Of a stretch of 15,376 nt of DNA, positions 1-8,391 are shown in pieces. Below the pieces are notes generated by a model that searched no databases, was not told the origin of the DNA, and was given only the letters and a program-made list of their open reading frames with translations. The first letter of the stretch is position 1, and each line of letters opens with the position of its first letter. The translations under genes were made by a program, and so were the position numbers. Location of the stretch: assembly GCA_021157555.1 (NCBI GenBank), contig JAGGWL010000176.1, positions 1 to 15,376 of the forward strand. Direction: 5' to 3'. Origin of the DNA: Deltaproteobacteria bacterium. Lineage in GTDB: Bacteria; Desulfobacterota; Desulfobacteria; Desulfobacterales; BuS5.

Positions 1-949
1 CTCTTACTTCTAAATTTTGCATTTTTTCAATATCAAAATTTTTTTCCTTTATCAATTTTATTAAAAAACTCGGTGTTGCGCTCTCAAACCAGTAATTGCT
101 GAAATTATGTTTTTTAAACAAAAGAAGCGCTGAAAACGGATTAAAAACCTTTGTGCAGCTTTTGCTAAAGCAAAAGCCATTATACCAATATCTTATTTTT
201 CCAATTAGTTCAAATTTCCTGATACCTTCAGATTTTGCAAACAGATCTATATGTTCTTTAAAACAGATTTCCATTTCCTGCATAGTTATCCCGAGAAGTG
301 ATGAATATTGCGCATCCATAGAGATATCTTCTAAATTATTCAACCCGCTGAAGACTCCTGCTTTGGAAAACTTGCTTACTCCTGTTAAAAGCACAAACCT
401 TATATGTTCATCACAGGCTTTTATAATGGTATAAAAGCCTTTTAATATTTCACGAAGCTCAATAGCCAGCTTTTTATTTTCTATATTATCAATTATCGGC
501 TTGTCGTATTCATCAATAAGGATAACAACCTTGTTGATCTGGTTTAATTTAGTCAAAAGTTCATCAAACTTGATGTCATATTGTGTTTGTTTAAGGGTAA
601 TTCCGTAAACTTGCGCTATTTTATCAAGCTGATATACAATATAATTTATCAGCTCATCTTCATTTCGTGCCTTTGATTTACTAAAATCTATCCTCACAAC
701 CGGATATTTTTCCCACGCTAAATCCGCCTTGTATATCCACAGCCCTTTAAATAGTTCTTTTTCACCTTCAAATATCTTATTTAACGTGGAGATTAAAAGA
801 CTTTTACCGAACCTTCTCGGCCTGGAAAGAAAATATACACCCTTTGGGTTTTTTACAAGATCGAATACCTTTTCAGTCTTGTCTACATACAGATAATCAT
901 TTTGAATGATATCCGAAAATGTTTGTATCCCTATTGGAAGATTTTTCAT
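1..949 (-). CDS. AAA-ATPase_like family protein, 3' end cut by window edge
   Basis: Reading the minus strand from an ATG at 949 gives 316 uninterrupted codons that run off the left edge, so this is the N-terminal part of a longer protein. Residues 43-50 are RPRRFGKS, the Walker A signature typical of the AAA-ATPase_like family (PF09820). VVILIDEYDKP at about 141-151 is the Walker B segment. Family members are usually about 500-560 residues and often end in a PD-(D/E)XK nuclease-like domain; that part would lie outside the window. The start fits: MKNLPIGIQTF is the usual opening and an AAGG lies about 8 bases upstream. The family is common in anaerobes, often in many copies, and its biological role is not well established. 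No partner gene is visible; a degraded gene lies upstream. Family assignment is firm, function is not. Confidence 0.85.
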   Translation of the reverse strand, partial: MKNLPIGIQTFSDIIQNDYLYVDKTEKVFDLVKNPKGVYFLSRPRRFGKSLLISTLNKIFEGEKELFKGLWIYKADLAWEKYPVVRIDFSKSKARNEDELINYIVYQLDKIAQVYGITLKQTQYDIKFDELLTKLNQINKVVILIDEYDKPIIDNIENKKLAIELREILKGFYTIIKACDEHIRFVLLTGVSKFSKAGVFSGLNNLEDISMDAQYSSLLGITMQEMEICFKEHIDLFAKSEGIRKFELIGKIRYWYNGFCFSKSCTKVFNPFSALLLFKKHNFSNYWFESATPSFLIKLIKEKNFDIEKMQNLEVR

Positions 950-1052
950 ATTATTGCCTTTTGAGATAAGGGCCTGTAAAAAAATAAGGTGGCTGATATT
1001 GCGCTTAGATTTGGGCCAGGTATTGAAAAAATCAACAGTTTTCTTTCAGGTA

Positions 1053-1422
1053 CTATCTATAATCCGGTATAATAACCTTGCTGCTTGATATACCTGACAT
1101 TAAAATTTTTTCCAGTGCAGCATCTCGTGATTCTATTGTTGTTACAAGAATTTTATCAAATGCAAAAGAGTCTATGCTTACTGGATCTATTATCTTTATG
1201 CAGAAAAACATTTCTCCTGTTTTCGATTCATCTACAACCATAAATAGATGAATACCAGACTCTTTCCGCAAAATCGCTTGCACCATAAAAAATTATACGT
1301 ATATTCCCCTCAGCTTTAAAATCAAAAAATATTTTTTTAAAAATTTTCACATAATTATAAAAAAACCATAGCTCTGCCTGGCAGGTTACATAATAATTAT
1401 TAACCAGCTTAAAAAAACAGCT
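1053..1422 (-). pseudogene. Frameshifted remnant of a winged-helix/Rossmann (FYGA motif) regulator
   Basis: Two minus-strand frames together carry one recognisable protein tail. The first frame is open from about 1422 to a stop at 1228-1230 and contains the Rossmann glycine-turn segment IRIIFYGASDFAERV preceded by an aromatic/lysine-rich helix. The second frame takes over near 1250 and continues with MVVDESKTGEMFF, then FDKILVTTIESRD and SSKVIIPDYR, ending at 1053. Joined, this resembles the C-terminal half of proteins that carry an N-terminal winged helix and a C-terminal nucleotide-binding fold and that often sit in polysaccharide loci. The N-terminal helix-turn-helix part is missing, a stop (1423-1425) precedes the remnant, and roughly ten bases appear lost at the junction. 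Seen: frame break and motifs. Inferred: family identity, from remembered family patterns. Confidence 0.6.
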
Positions 1423-1671
1423 TTATAATCCGAACTAATTTCAACAACATAATGAAGCTGGATGCCGAAGTAAATCCAACATGACTTTGGACTTTTAAGT
1501 AAGTATCAAGATAAAATTTGTTGATTTGTTCATGCTTTGAACATATTAATACACAGGTGTCAAAAAAAATATAGGGGGCAATTCATGGGCTTTTATATTC
1601 CTGACAGAATGGAACCCTTACCCCATGCTCAGAAAATGAATTATTCATTGCACAATGTCGTTTACCACTAT
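1423..1671. other. Intergenic stretch without recognisable gene
   Basis: About 250 bases between the dead regulator and the ferredoxin stop. Short open frames exist on both strands but none resembles a known family or shows a convincing start with ribosome binding site and conserved motifs. A plus-strand ATG at 1584 follows a GGGGG run, but its product mostly overlaps the ferredoxin in antisense. A tight 7-bp inverted repeat at 1635-1649 has a 1-base centre and no T-run, so it is not a credible terminator. No terminator was found for the ferredoxin gene. Confidence 0.5.
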
Positions 1672-2106
1672 TTAGCTAAAATCAAAAGCCATGCCTGTTT
1701 TTGGACGAATTTCTATTGCCCTGGGTGGGCATGCAGGAACACATAATTCGCAAACGCTACATTTTTTCTGATCAAAAGCAACCAGCATTTCAGGACGCTG
1801 GATATATAAAGCTCCCGTTGGACAGACTGCAGTGCATGCGCCGCAATGTGTACATTTTTTATCATTGCGCTTTATTTCCTGTGAAGCCTTTTTTACATCG
1901 ACTCCCTGATTTTTAAGATACTGCACGCCATTTTTAAAATTATTTTTTGTTCCTGAAAGCTCAAGCACCATAACTCCCTCTTTTCTGGGAAGTATGGTAG
2001 CATTAAGTATATTGAATGTAAGATCAAATTTTTTAACAAGGGTACAAACGACAGGAGTATGCACTGTCTGAGTTGAAAAGCGAAGAACCAGTATTTTGGA
2101 ATACAC
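1672..2106 (-). CDS. NIL domain / 2x[4Fe-4S] ferredoxin
   Basis: The 144-residue product has an N-terminal NIL domain (about 1-75; family PF09383, otherwise seen at the C-terminus of methionine ABC transporter ATPases) followed by a bacterial-type ferredoxin domain. Two complete cluster motifs are visible: Cys85-x2-Cys88-x2-Cys91-x3-Cys95-Pro and Cys116-x2-Cys119-x2-Cys122-x3-Cys126-Pro. It should be a small cytoplasmic electron carrier. In methanogens and sulfate reducers, NIL-ferredoxins have been linked to sulfur or homocysteine metabolism; the role here is inferred only. The start is GTG, with GGAGG at 2113-2117 at good spacing. It is transcribed away from the phosphofructokinase gene. 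No sulfur-metabolism partner is adjacent, so it looks monocistronic. Confidence 0.9.
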   Translation of the reverse strand: MYSKILVLRFSTQTVHTPVVCTLVKKFDLTFNILNATILPRKEGVMVLELSGTKNNFKNGVQYLKNQGVDVKKASQEIKRNDKKCTHCGACTAVCPTGALYIQRPEMLVAFDQKKCSVCELCVPACPPRAIEIRPKTGMAFDFS

Positions 2107-2150
2107 AAAAAACCTCCAGAAAAATCTTTATTTTTATTAGAGAAAGTGTC

Positions 2151-2179
2151 AATTTAGATTTTATAATATATCATGTCAA
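2151..2179 (-). promoter_or_regulatory. Possible sigma-70 promoter for the NIL-ferredoxin
   Basis: On the minus strand a perfect TTGACA (2174-2179) is followed after 17 bases by TAAATT (2151-2156), a four-of-six match to the -10 consensus. It lies about 45 bases upstream of the GTG start. A second TTGACA occurs at 2147-2152, 27 bases downstream, but without a good -10. The region is very AT-rich, so chance matches are likely. Confidence 0.35.
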
Positions 2180-2192
2180 GAATCAATGAAAC

Positions 2193-2210
2193 GGGGACAA
2201 AATAATTTCC
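2193..2210 (-). repeat. Short dispersed motif, copy 1
   Basis: GGGGACAAAATAATTTCC (plus strand) matches 16 of 18 positions with GAGGACAAAATAACTTCC at 14169-14186. Both copies are intergenic and have the same orientation. The motif may be the end of a REP-like or miniature mobile element; two copies are not enough to define one. Confidence 0.45.
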
Positions 2211-2264
2211 ACAAACATGCGCACATATTTAGGGCTCGTTCCAATAATTGCAGGGGGGATGTAG

Positions 2265-4376
2265 ATGCAAGAAAATAAAACTGTCAGCATTGAAGACCTT
2301 TTATCAAATTCAGAAGTAAAGCAAATAACAGGAAAAATTAATCAGGAAATTATTGAACGAAGAGGCTATCAGCCACCGATATGCGAAGCCTTTACCAAAC
2401 CTTTTACAATCTTAAAAGAAAACAATGATATATGCTTGAAAATTCATAGTGAAGCAGCCAGTCAGTTGCCAAAAATGGTAGAAAATAAGGTGCAGGATAT
2501 TGAGGGGATTGATTTACCTGATGAATTATTGACAACAGAATATTCCTTAAAACGTATAATCGGCATTGTTTTTTCAGGAGGCCCTGCTCCGGGAGGACAT
2601 AATGTAATTGCGGGACTTTATGATGCCGCCAAAAAAGCTAATCCTGAAAGCATAATATACGGTTTTCTTATGGGACCGGACGGTATTATTGAAAATGAAG
2701 CTATTAAGCTTACAGACGATATTATTGATGCCTACAGAAATATGGGAGGGTTTTCAATGATAAAAACAGGCCGTACAAAAATTGATACACAGGAGAAAGT
2801 TGCCCTGTCAAAGGATACATGCAAAAAGCTTGATCTTGATGCTTTGGTTATAGTAGGAGGTGATGATTCTAATACAAATGCGGCTTTTTTGGCCGAGGAG
2901 ATGTTTAATGACGGAGTTCAGGTTATTGGTGTCCCCAAAACAATAGATGGCGATGTACAGGTAAGGGATGCAAACAATAATGTGTTATGCGCAATCTCTT
3001 TTGGCTTCCATTCTGCTGCCAGGGCTTTTGCAAATTCAATCAGCAATCTTTGTACTGACTCCAGTTCTGATATAAAATACTGGCATATTTGCAAGGTAAT
3101 GGGAAGAGTTGCAAGCCATTTGGCTTTGGAAGTGGCTCTTCAAACACATGCGAATTTAACTCTTATAGGAGAGGAGCTTGCAAATTATGTCGATAAGTCA
3201 AGAATTGAGAAAGCTCATAAAGAAAACAGGATAGATTATACAGCATATGGCATTACTCTCAGACATCTTTCCAGAGTTATTTGTAATTGTATAGTAAAAA
3301 GAGCGGCTGCAGGTAAAAATTACGGTGTTATGGTAATACCCGAGGGTGTACTTGAATTTATTAATGAGATTCAGATTTTTATACTCAAGCTAAATACAAT
3401 TATTGCGGAATATAACGAAACCCATGATGTTGACTTTCACACCAATTTCCTCCTTCTTGAAAATAAACTGGAATTTTTGAGGAGACTTGCCACGCTTTCC
3501 GAGGACGAGAACAAATTGTCAATCTGGAACAGAAGGGATAATGATTTATTCAATGATATTCCGGATTTTTTTCAGGAGGGTTTACTGCTGGAGCGTGACA
3601 GTCATGGAAATTTTCCTTTTTCACAGGTAGAAACAGATAAGGTTTTAATGGGACTTGTTCAGGACTATCTTGGTATTCTTAAAGAAAATGGAACCTATAA
3701 AATAGGAATACACAGGAATTATTATATTAGCACACTGGAAAAAGGAGGCGTTGATCCTGATTGTTTTGGTCCTGTAATTTTTAGAAACTATGATAACGGT
3801 TCTGAACTGCTGCTTGTTAAAAAAACGATAACATCTTTAAAAATACTTAAAAATTCCATGATCAGCAGTGGAGTTATAAAGGAAAATGATGAGATCCCTT
3901 TAGCCGTTGAAAAAATTTATCTAAAATCCGTTCCCAATTTTAAAACACAATCACATTTCTACGGATATGATGGAAGAGGGACTGAACCGACAAGGTTTGA
4001 CTGTAATTATACATACAATCTTGGATTAACGGTCTTTAGCTTGATAGCAGGCGGTGCAACCGGCCAAATGGCTGCAATCATGAATCTTGATCATAAATTT
4101 ATTGATTGGAAACCTATAGGAATTCCTATTGCTTCTTTAATGCATCTTGAAGAGAGAAAAGGTAAACAGGCTCTTGTGCTGGAGAAGAGCGTGGTTGATA
4201 TTAATTCGGCAGCGTTCAGGGTGGTCAAGGCTTTAAGGGATAAATGGCTCGCGGCAGAGCCTGGCGGTGATCAATATAGATGTCCTGGCCCCATACGTTT
4301 TACAGGTAAAAGTGAGGAAGACAGGCCTATTACACTTGTTTTAAATGCAATAGGTGGATCGGGTTTCAATGAATGA
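2265..4376 (+). CDS. PPi-dependent 6-phosphofructokinase, long form
   Basis: Diphosphate--fructose-6-phosphate 1-phosphotransferase catalyses the reversible, PPi-driven phosphorylation of fructose 6-phosphate in cytoplasmic glycolysis/gluconeogenesis. The 703-residue protein shows SGGPAPGGHN at 104-113, GGDDS at 198-202, PKTIDGD at 224-230 and MGR at 279-281. Asp in GGDDS (Gly in ATP enzymes) and Lys in PKTIDGD (Gly in ATP enzymes) are the accepted signs of PPi specificity. QSHFYGYDGRG at about 562-572 and a C-terminal GxTGxMAAIMN-like stretch match the long PFP group (TIGR02477-type). It is roughly 150 residues longer than the common ~550-residue form; much of the extra appears to lie between about 470 and 555. 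A strong GGGGGGA precedes the ATG by about 7 bases. It is convergent with recC, with only 8 bases between the stops, and has no operon partner. Confidence 0.93.
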   Translation: MQENKTVSIEDLLSNSEVKQITGKINQEIIERRGYQPPICEAFTKPFTILKENNDICLKIHSEAASQLPKMVENKVQDIEGIDLPDELLTTEYSLKRIIGIVFSGGPAPGGHNVIAGLYDAAKKANPESIIYGFLMGPDGIIENEAIKLTDDIIDAYRNMGGFSMIKTGRTKIDTQEKVALSKDTCKKLDLDALVIVGGDDSNTNAAFLAEEMFNDGVQVIGVPKTIDGDVQVRDANNNVLCAISFGFHSAARAFANSISNLCTDSSSDIKYWHICKVMGRVASHLALEVALQTHANLTLIGEELANYVDKSRIEKAHKENRIDYTAYGITLRHLSRVICNCIVKRAAAGKNYGVMVIPEGVLEFINEIQIFILKLNTIIAEYNETHDVDFHTNFLLLENKLEFLRRLATLSEDENKLSIWNRRDNDLFNDIPDFFQEGLLLERDSHGNFPFSQVETDKVLMGLVQDYLGILKENGTYKIGIHRNYYISTLEKGGVDPDCFGPVIFRNYDNGSELLLVKKTITSLKILKNSMISSGVIKENDEIPLAVEKIYLKSVPNFKTQSHFYGYDGRGTEPTRFDCNYTYNLGLTVFSLIAGGATGQMAAIMNLDHKFIDWKPIGIPIASLMHLEERKGKQALVLEKSVVDINSAAFRVVKALRDKWLAAEPGGDQYRCPGPIRFTGKSEEDRPITLVLNAIGGSGFNE

Positions 4377-4384
4377 TCGTGAGT

Positions 4385-7300
4385 TTAGTTTTGTGCAGTG
4401 CAGTGATTAAATAACGGAGTAAAGATTTTTTTTGAAATGGACTGAAAATCTTCGTCAAGAGGAGACTCTGTTTGGGTTTGAGCTTTTCCGAAACAGAGTC
4501 TGTTATACAAATCTTCGCTTTCTCCAGATTGGTAGTCATTACCTTCCCAAATACGCCTGGCAGATTTTAAAGCTGTTTCAGGTGGTTTATTTTCCTGCAA
4601 AAGTTGTTTAGCATAGTTCAGAGATGATTCGGGAAAAAATTTAATAGGTTCGGATAATCCTTGTATAAATATAGAGATAAGATCGTAAATTATTTCACTA
4701 CTCTGTTCAACAGGAGTAAATTCCCATACCGAGTCTTTGCATACAAGAAAACTCTTACATGAAAATTTTTTATCGTTTAAAGAGCATAGAACCAGATGAG
4801 ATATCCATGCCTTTAAAAAATCTTTTGCTCTTGTTTTTCCGTATCTGATTGTAACAATTCCGTGATCATATAGACCATCAAGGCTTCCATAAATGTTAAA
4901 CTTTTTATTATCAGGTTTGATATCAAGAGAGAATTCAACAGGCTCAAACCTGTTCCCTTGAGTGTACTTGTTTATTATTTTTACAAATTCCGATGCATCA
5001 GCGCTCATATCCATGTATAAATAGTCACCGATATTCCCATGTGGCAACCTGCCTTCGGCTTTTTGCACAGGCAAATATTCATTCAGGTTTATTCCTGAAG
5101 AACCGATTTTAACGAGGGCGTTTCCTAAAATATATTTATCCAAGCCATCAAGATTAAAATTTTCTTTTTCGTCTTTAGTCCTGCTTGATTCCGAAAGATA
5201 TATCCCGAAACGTTTATTTAAAAAATATTTAACAGGATGACTAAAAAAATCGAACAAGTCTTTAATTGCTATATCAGTCAAATTGTAAGGTGGAGAATTG
5301 TCAAATGGAGAGATCCGGGTAGATAGAAACTGTGGAAGCTCCTGTTTTGCCATTAGATATAATGCCCTGGCAGCATTATAATTTTCTTTTGAATAGCTGA
5401 ACAGACCGGAGCCATTTTTAAAATAGTCCTGTGAAAAAGCCTGAAGTCTATGTTTAGTTAAAAAAAAGTTTTTTGGTTTAGTTAAAAAAAAGTTTTTTGG
5501 TTTTGTTATAAGATGATTTTCTATTGTTTTGTCAGGCACGGAAAAATTTTTTCCCATGTAGTCGATAAGTTCACTAACGAGCACGGAAGGAGGAATAAGT
5601 GTATTGTCCTGAATACTCTGTCCTATATAGCTGATGTATAATCTGTCCCTTGCAGAAATTATAGATTCAAGAAACAAATATTTATCGTCATTTCGTTTTG
5701 ATCTGTCCAGTGTTTTCGGTTTTTTTGCAATAAGATCAAAGCTAAGGCTCTGTGAATCTCCGGGAAAGGCATCATGGTTCATCCCGATCATACAAACAAC
5801 TTTAAATGGAATACTTCTCATAGGGAGCATTGAACAGAAAGTCACGCCTCCTGAAATAAAACCCGAACCAAAGCTCTTTTTTTGAAGAGACCCGGCAAGA
5901 TATGATTTCAGGACATCTATATTTATTTTTCTGTTAAAACCGGAAATATCTTCAATTGTTTGAAGACCGTTAAGAATATCTCTGATTACCTGTATCTCGA
6001 ATTCACCATCATCGTCCAGAAGAAAGAACTCACCTATTATTTTATTGAGATATATACCCCAGTCGCTTAAGCTCCTATCTTTGCCAAGATCATCTACACA
6101 TGAAAAAAGAAATTCAGTAAAACCAAGAAACCTGGATAAAATTTCAACATCTTCTCCTTCAATATCGTCATAAGGAAGTATCCCGGAAAAAATATTTTTC
6201 CCATAACCCGGCATGGCATAACCCAAGAGCAGCCTGTCCAGACCGGACTTCCAGGTATTTTCGGAGAATCCGGGCAGTTCCAGTTTTACCCTGCTCTCTT
6301 TATCTATCCCCCATCTTATGTTTGTTTCCCTGATCCAATTTTCAATAAGCTCCACATCAGATTTGCCAGGGCAAAATTTTTCTTTAATAGACGGAACTTC
6401 CAGAAGATCAAGCACCTCTGTTACGCCCAACCTGCTATCCCTTAAATCAAGTATTGAAAGAAAGGCATCAATGATGCTGCTCTCTTTTGTTACGTTCCGG
6501 TCTGCTATTGAAAACGGTATTCGATTTTTTTTATCAACTCTCAAGCTAAAAACAGCATGAATATAAGGCGCATATAACTCAATATCAGGCGCCATAACAA
6601 TTATATCTTTTGGCAATAAATCTCCATCCTCCTCAAACATGGCAAGAAGATTGTCATAGAGCACTTCAATCTCCCTCATAGGGCTGTGGCATGAATGTAT
6701 ATGGATTGATTTATCATTTTCCGGATTAATCTGATATTGTTTCTCCTGCATACAAAGGATATTATTCTGAATATGAGACAACATGCCTGCATCGGGGATT
6801 TTATGAAATTCCTCCTCAATATTACAACCAATTCCTTTGATGAATTCAAAAAAATCTCTCCCAAGTTTCCCAAATGATGTCAGCAGAACGTTCCCATTTT
6901 CCAGATACAATTCGTCTGTTGTTCCATCTGTAATCAAATATTTTTTTTTAATTTTGTTTATCTCTGCCCCGAAAAGGATGTCTCCCCAGTACTCTTTGCA
7001 TGGATGTAGAAGAAACATGTTAATTTCTATTATATCGGACAGAGCTGCAAATATTTGCATATAGAATTCAGGGAGATAGGAAATCCCAAAAACGGAGACT
7101 CTCTGGGGAAGATTTTTGAAAGTAATAGATTTGTATCTTAAAGCTTTTAACAAGGTTTCCCGGAGTCTGGCCGGATGCATTGCACCTTTTTCTTTAACTA
7201 TTTTTTTCCATAATTTTGCCTGCCATATTTCCTCATCCCCTTTTTCCCATTTTATTATCATTTCAGGCCTAAAAATAATATATTGCTGAAAAATACCCGC

Positions 7301-7714
7301 TATTTTTTCCGAAATTTGGAAAAGTTTTAAAAAATCATTTTTATCACCAAGGTATCTTTCAAGAGTTGCAAAATCAGACGAACCAAAAGAGGAATCAAGG
7401 CATGAAGGGAGAAGCTTCATAATGGTGAATGTCAAGAGATCTGTTTTAAAAAGGGGATTTACAGGGATATAAGGTATAATTTTTTTGCATAAATTATAAA
7501 AAAAAATATTTGGAAAAGAGAATAAAAAATTAGCGCAAATACCTTTTTTTTGCGTAATCTCCATTGATAACCACTGCTCCATCCCCTTGCTCTGGAGTAC
7601 AATAAGTTCCGGAGTAAGGGGAGAAGCCAATGGTTCATCAATTGTTTCGGCTAATAATTCAGCCAAATTCTCAAGTCGATTACCTGTAAAAATGTTAAAA
7701 CCAGTTTTTTTCAT
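4385..7714 (-). CDS. recC: RecBCD gamma subunit RecC
   Basis: RecC is the non-catalytic helicase-like subunit of exodeoxyribonuclease V, which processes DNA double-strand ends for homologous recombination and, in well-studied species, recognises Chi. The 1109-residue length is close to the E. coli protein (1122). The N-terminus carries the family opening FNIFTGNRLENLAELLAE, then VLQSKGMEQWLSMEI and FSFPNIFFY. The C-terminal part contains GKTRAKDFLKAWISHLVLC, a conserved stretch of the inactivated nuclease-like domain. The ATG overlaps the elbB stop by one base (TGATG) and has no good Shine-Dalgarno, implying translational coupling. It is the last gene of the minus-strand run. RecB and RecD are not in the window, and the next gene is convergent, so the other subunits must be encoded elsewhere or be absent. 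A 24-bp tandem duplication and T8/T9 homopolymers on its coding strand are noted separately. Confidence 0.93.
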   Translation of the reverse strand: MKKTGFNIFTGNRLENLAELLAETIDEPLASPLTPELIVLQSKGMEQWLSMEITQKKGICANFLFSFPNIFFYNLCKKIIPYIPVNPLFKTDLLTFTIMKLLPSCLDSSFGSSDFATLERYLGDKNDFLKLFQISEKIAGIFQQYIIFRPEMIIKWEKGDEEIWQAKLWKKIVKEKGAMHPARLRETLLKALRYKSITFKNLPQRVSVFGISYLPEFYMQIFAALSDIIEINMFLLHPCKEYWGDILFGAEINKIKKKYLITDGTTDELYLENGNVLLTSFGKLGRDFFEFIKGIGCNIEEEFHKIPDAGMLSHIQNNILCMQEKQYQINPENDKSIHIHSCHSPMREIEVLYDNLLAMFEEDGDLLPKDIIVMAPDIELYAPYIHAVFSLRVDKKNRIPFSIADRNVTKESSIIDAFLSILDLRDSRLGVTEVLDLLEVPSIKEKFCPGKSDVELIENWIRETNIRWGIDKESRVKLELPGFSENTWKSGLDRLLLGYAMPGYGKNIFSGILPYDDIEGEDVEILSRFLGFTEFLFSCVDDLGKDRSLSDWGIYLNKIIGEFFLLDDDGEFEIQVIRDILNGLQTIEDISGFNRKINIDVLKSYLAGSLQKKSFGSGFISGGVTFCSMLPMRSIPFKVVCMIGMNHDAFPGDSQSLSFDLIAKKPKTLDRSKRNDDKYLFLESIISARDRLYISYIGQSIQDNTLIPPSVLVSELIDYMGKNFSVPDKTIENHLITKPKNFFLTKPKNFFLTKHRLQAFSQDYFKNGSGLFSYSKENYNAARALYLMAKQELPQFLSTRISPFDNSPPYNLTDIAIKDLFDFFSHPVKYFLNKRFGIYLSESSRTKDEKENFNLDGLDKYILGNALVKIGSSGINLNEYLPVQKAEGRLPHGNIGDYLYMDMSADASEFVKIINKYTQGNRFEPVEFSLDIKPDNKKFNIYGSLDGLYDHGIVTIRYGKTRAKDFLKAWISHLVLCSLNDKKFSCKSFLVCKDSVWEFTPVEQSSEIIYDLISIFIQGLSEPIKFFPESSLNYAKQLLQENKPPETALKSARRIWEGNDYQSGESEDLYNRLCFGKAQTQTESPLDEDFQSISKKIFTPLFNHCTAQN
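5452..5499 (-). repeat. Two exact 24-bp tandem copies inside recC
   Basis: Positions 5452-5475 and 5476-5499 are identical 24-mers, each containing an eight-base A/T homopolymer. In recC they encode LTKPKNFF twice in tandem, with a third partial match on the N-terminal side, around residues 739-754. The copies keep the reading frame. They lie just before the conserved RLQAFSQDYF segment, in what looks like a linker. Seen directly; the consequence for the protein is unknown. Confidence 0.95.
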
Positions 7715-8367
7715 CAGGCCATTGATACTATTTTATTAACAAGGTTTTCTATTCCGGAGGCCACATCCTTGATGCCAGGCCCCAGCATATAGGCCGGTGT
7801 GGTTACAAGCCTGTTTTTTTCATCAACATGAATCATATCTACACTACACTCGAAATGGCTGGCACCCATGGCTTCCAGGGCTGAGGCCGTATTCAGATCG
7901 CTTCCTATTGTCACTTCGGGATTTTTATTCGCCAGTGCTTTTGCCACAGTAGCCGGGGCTATACATATAGCTCCGACAGGCTTTCCCGCAGAAACCATAT
8001 CCTGCAAAATCCGTTTTACGTCCGGAAGAACAACCGCATCAGGACCTTTATCCACGAAATCACTCAAATTTTTTGCAGCGCCCAATCCCCCCGGCACAAT
8101 AAGAGCATCCAGATCGGATGCCTGAACATCTTTCAAATCTTTAATTTCACCTCTTGCAATTCTTGCAGCCTCAACAAGAACATTTCTTTTCTCTCCGGTT
8201 GCCTCCTGAGTGATATGATTAACCACCGGAAAATCTACATCAGGAGCCATGCATATAATCTCAGCCCCTGCCTTGTCGAGATACAGCAATGACAATACAG
8301 ATTCATGAATTTCAGAACCGTCAAAGACCCCACACCCGGATAACAATAGACCGACTTTTTTACCCAT
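7714..8367 (-). CDS. elbB: DJ-1/PfpI family glyoxalase ElbB
   Basis: The 217-residue protein aligns in memory almost end to end with E. coli ElbB, also 217 residues. Diagnostic segments are SGCGVFDGSEIHESVL (10-25), NVLVEAARIARGEI (62-75), DALIVPGGLGAAKNLS (87-102) and CIAPAT (135-140), where Cys135 is the DJ-1 nucleophile-elbow cysteine. VTTPAYMLGP near the C-terminus is also typical. ElbB-type proteins have weak glyoxalase activity; an older link to isoprenoid synthesis is not well supported. It should be a cytoplasmic dimer. AGGAGG at 8374-8379 lies 6 bases before the ATG, one of the strongest ribosome binding sites in the run. Its stop overlaps the recC start, so recC translation probably depends on it. 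Confidence 0.93.
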   Translation of the reverse strand: MGKKVGLLLSGCGVFDGSEIHESVLSLLYLDKAGAEIICMAPDVDFPVVNHITQEATGEKRNVLVEAARIARGEIKDLKDVQASDLDALIVPGGLGAAKNLSDFVDKGPDAVVLPDVKRILQDMVSAGKPVGAICIAPATVAKALANKNPEVTIGSDLNTASALEAMGASHFECSVDMIHVDEKNRLVTTPAYMLGPGIKDVASGIENLVNKIVSMA

Positions 8368-8391
8368 GATACGCCTCCTTTGTTGCTTTAT

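Noticed and set aside
1537..1746. Plus-strand open frame with an internal ATG after a GGGGG run
   Set aside because: Its 3' third is antisense to the ferredoxin gene, it resembles no family, and no conserved motif is visible.
4374..4400. Possible bidirectional terminator between the phosphofructokinase gene and recC
   Set aside because: Only 8 bases separate the stops and no hairpin with a T-run was found on either strand.
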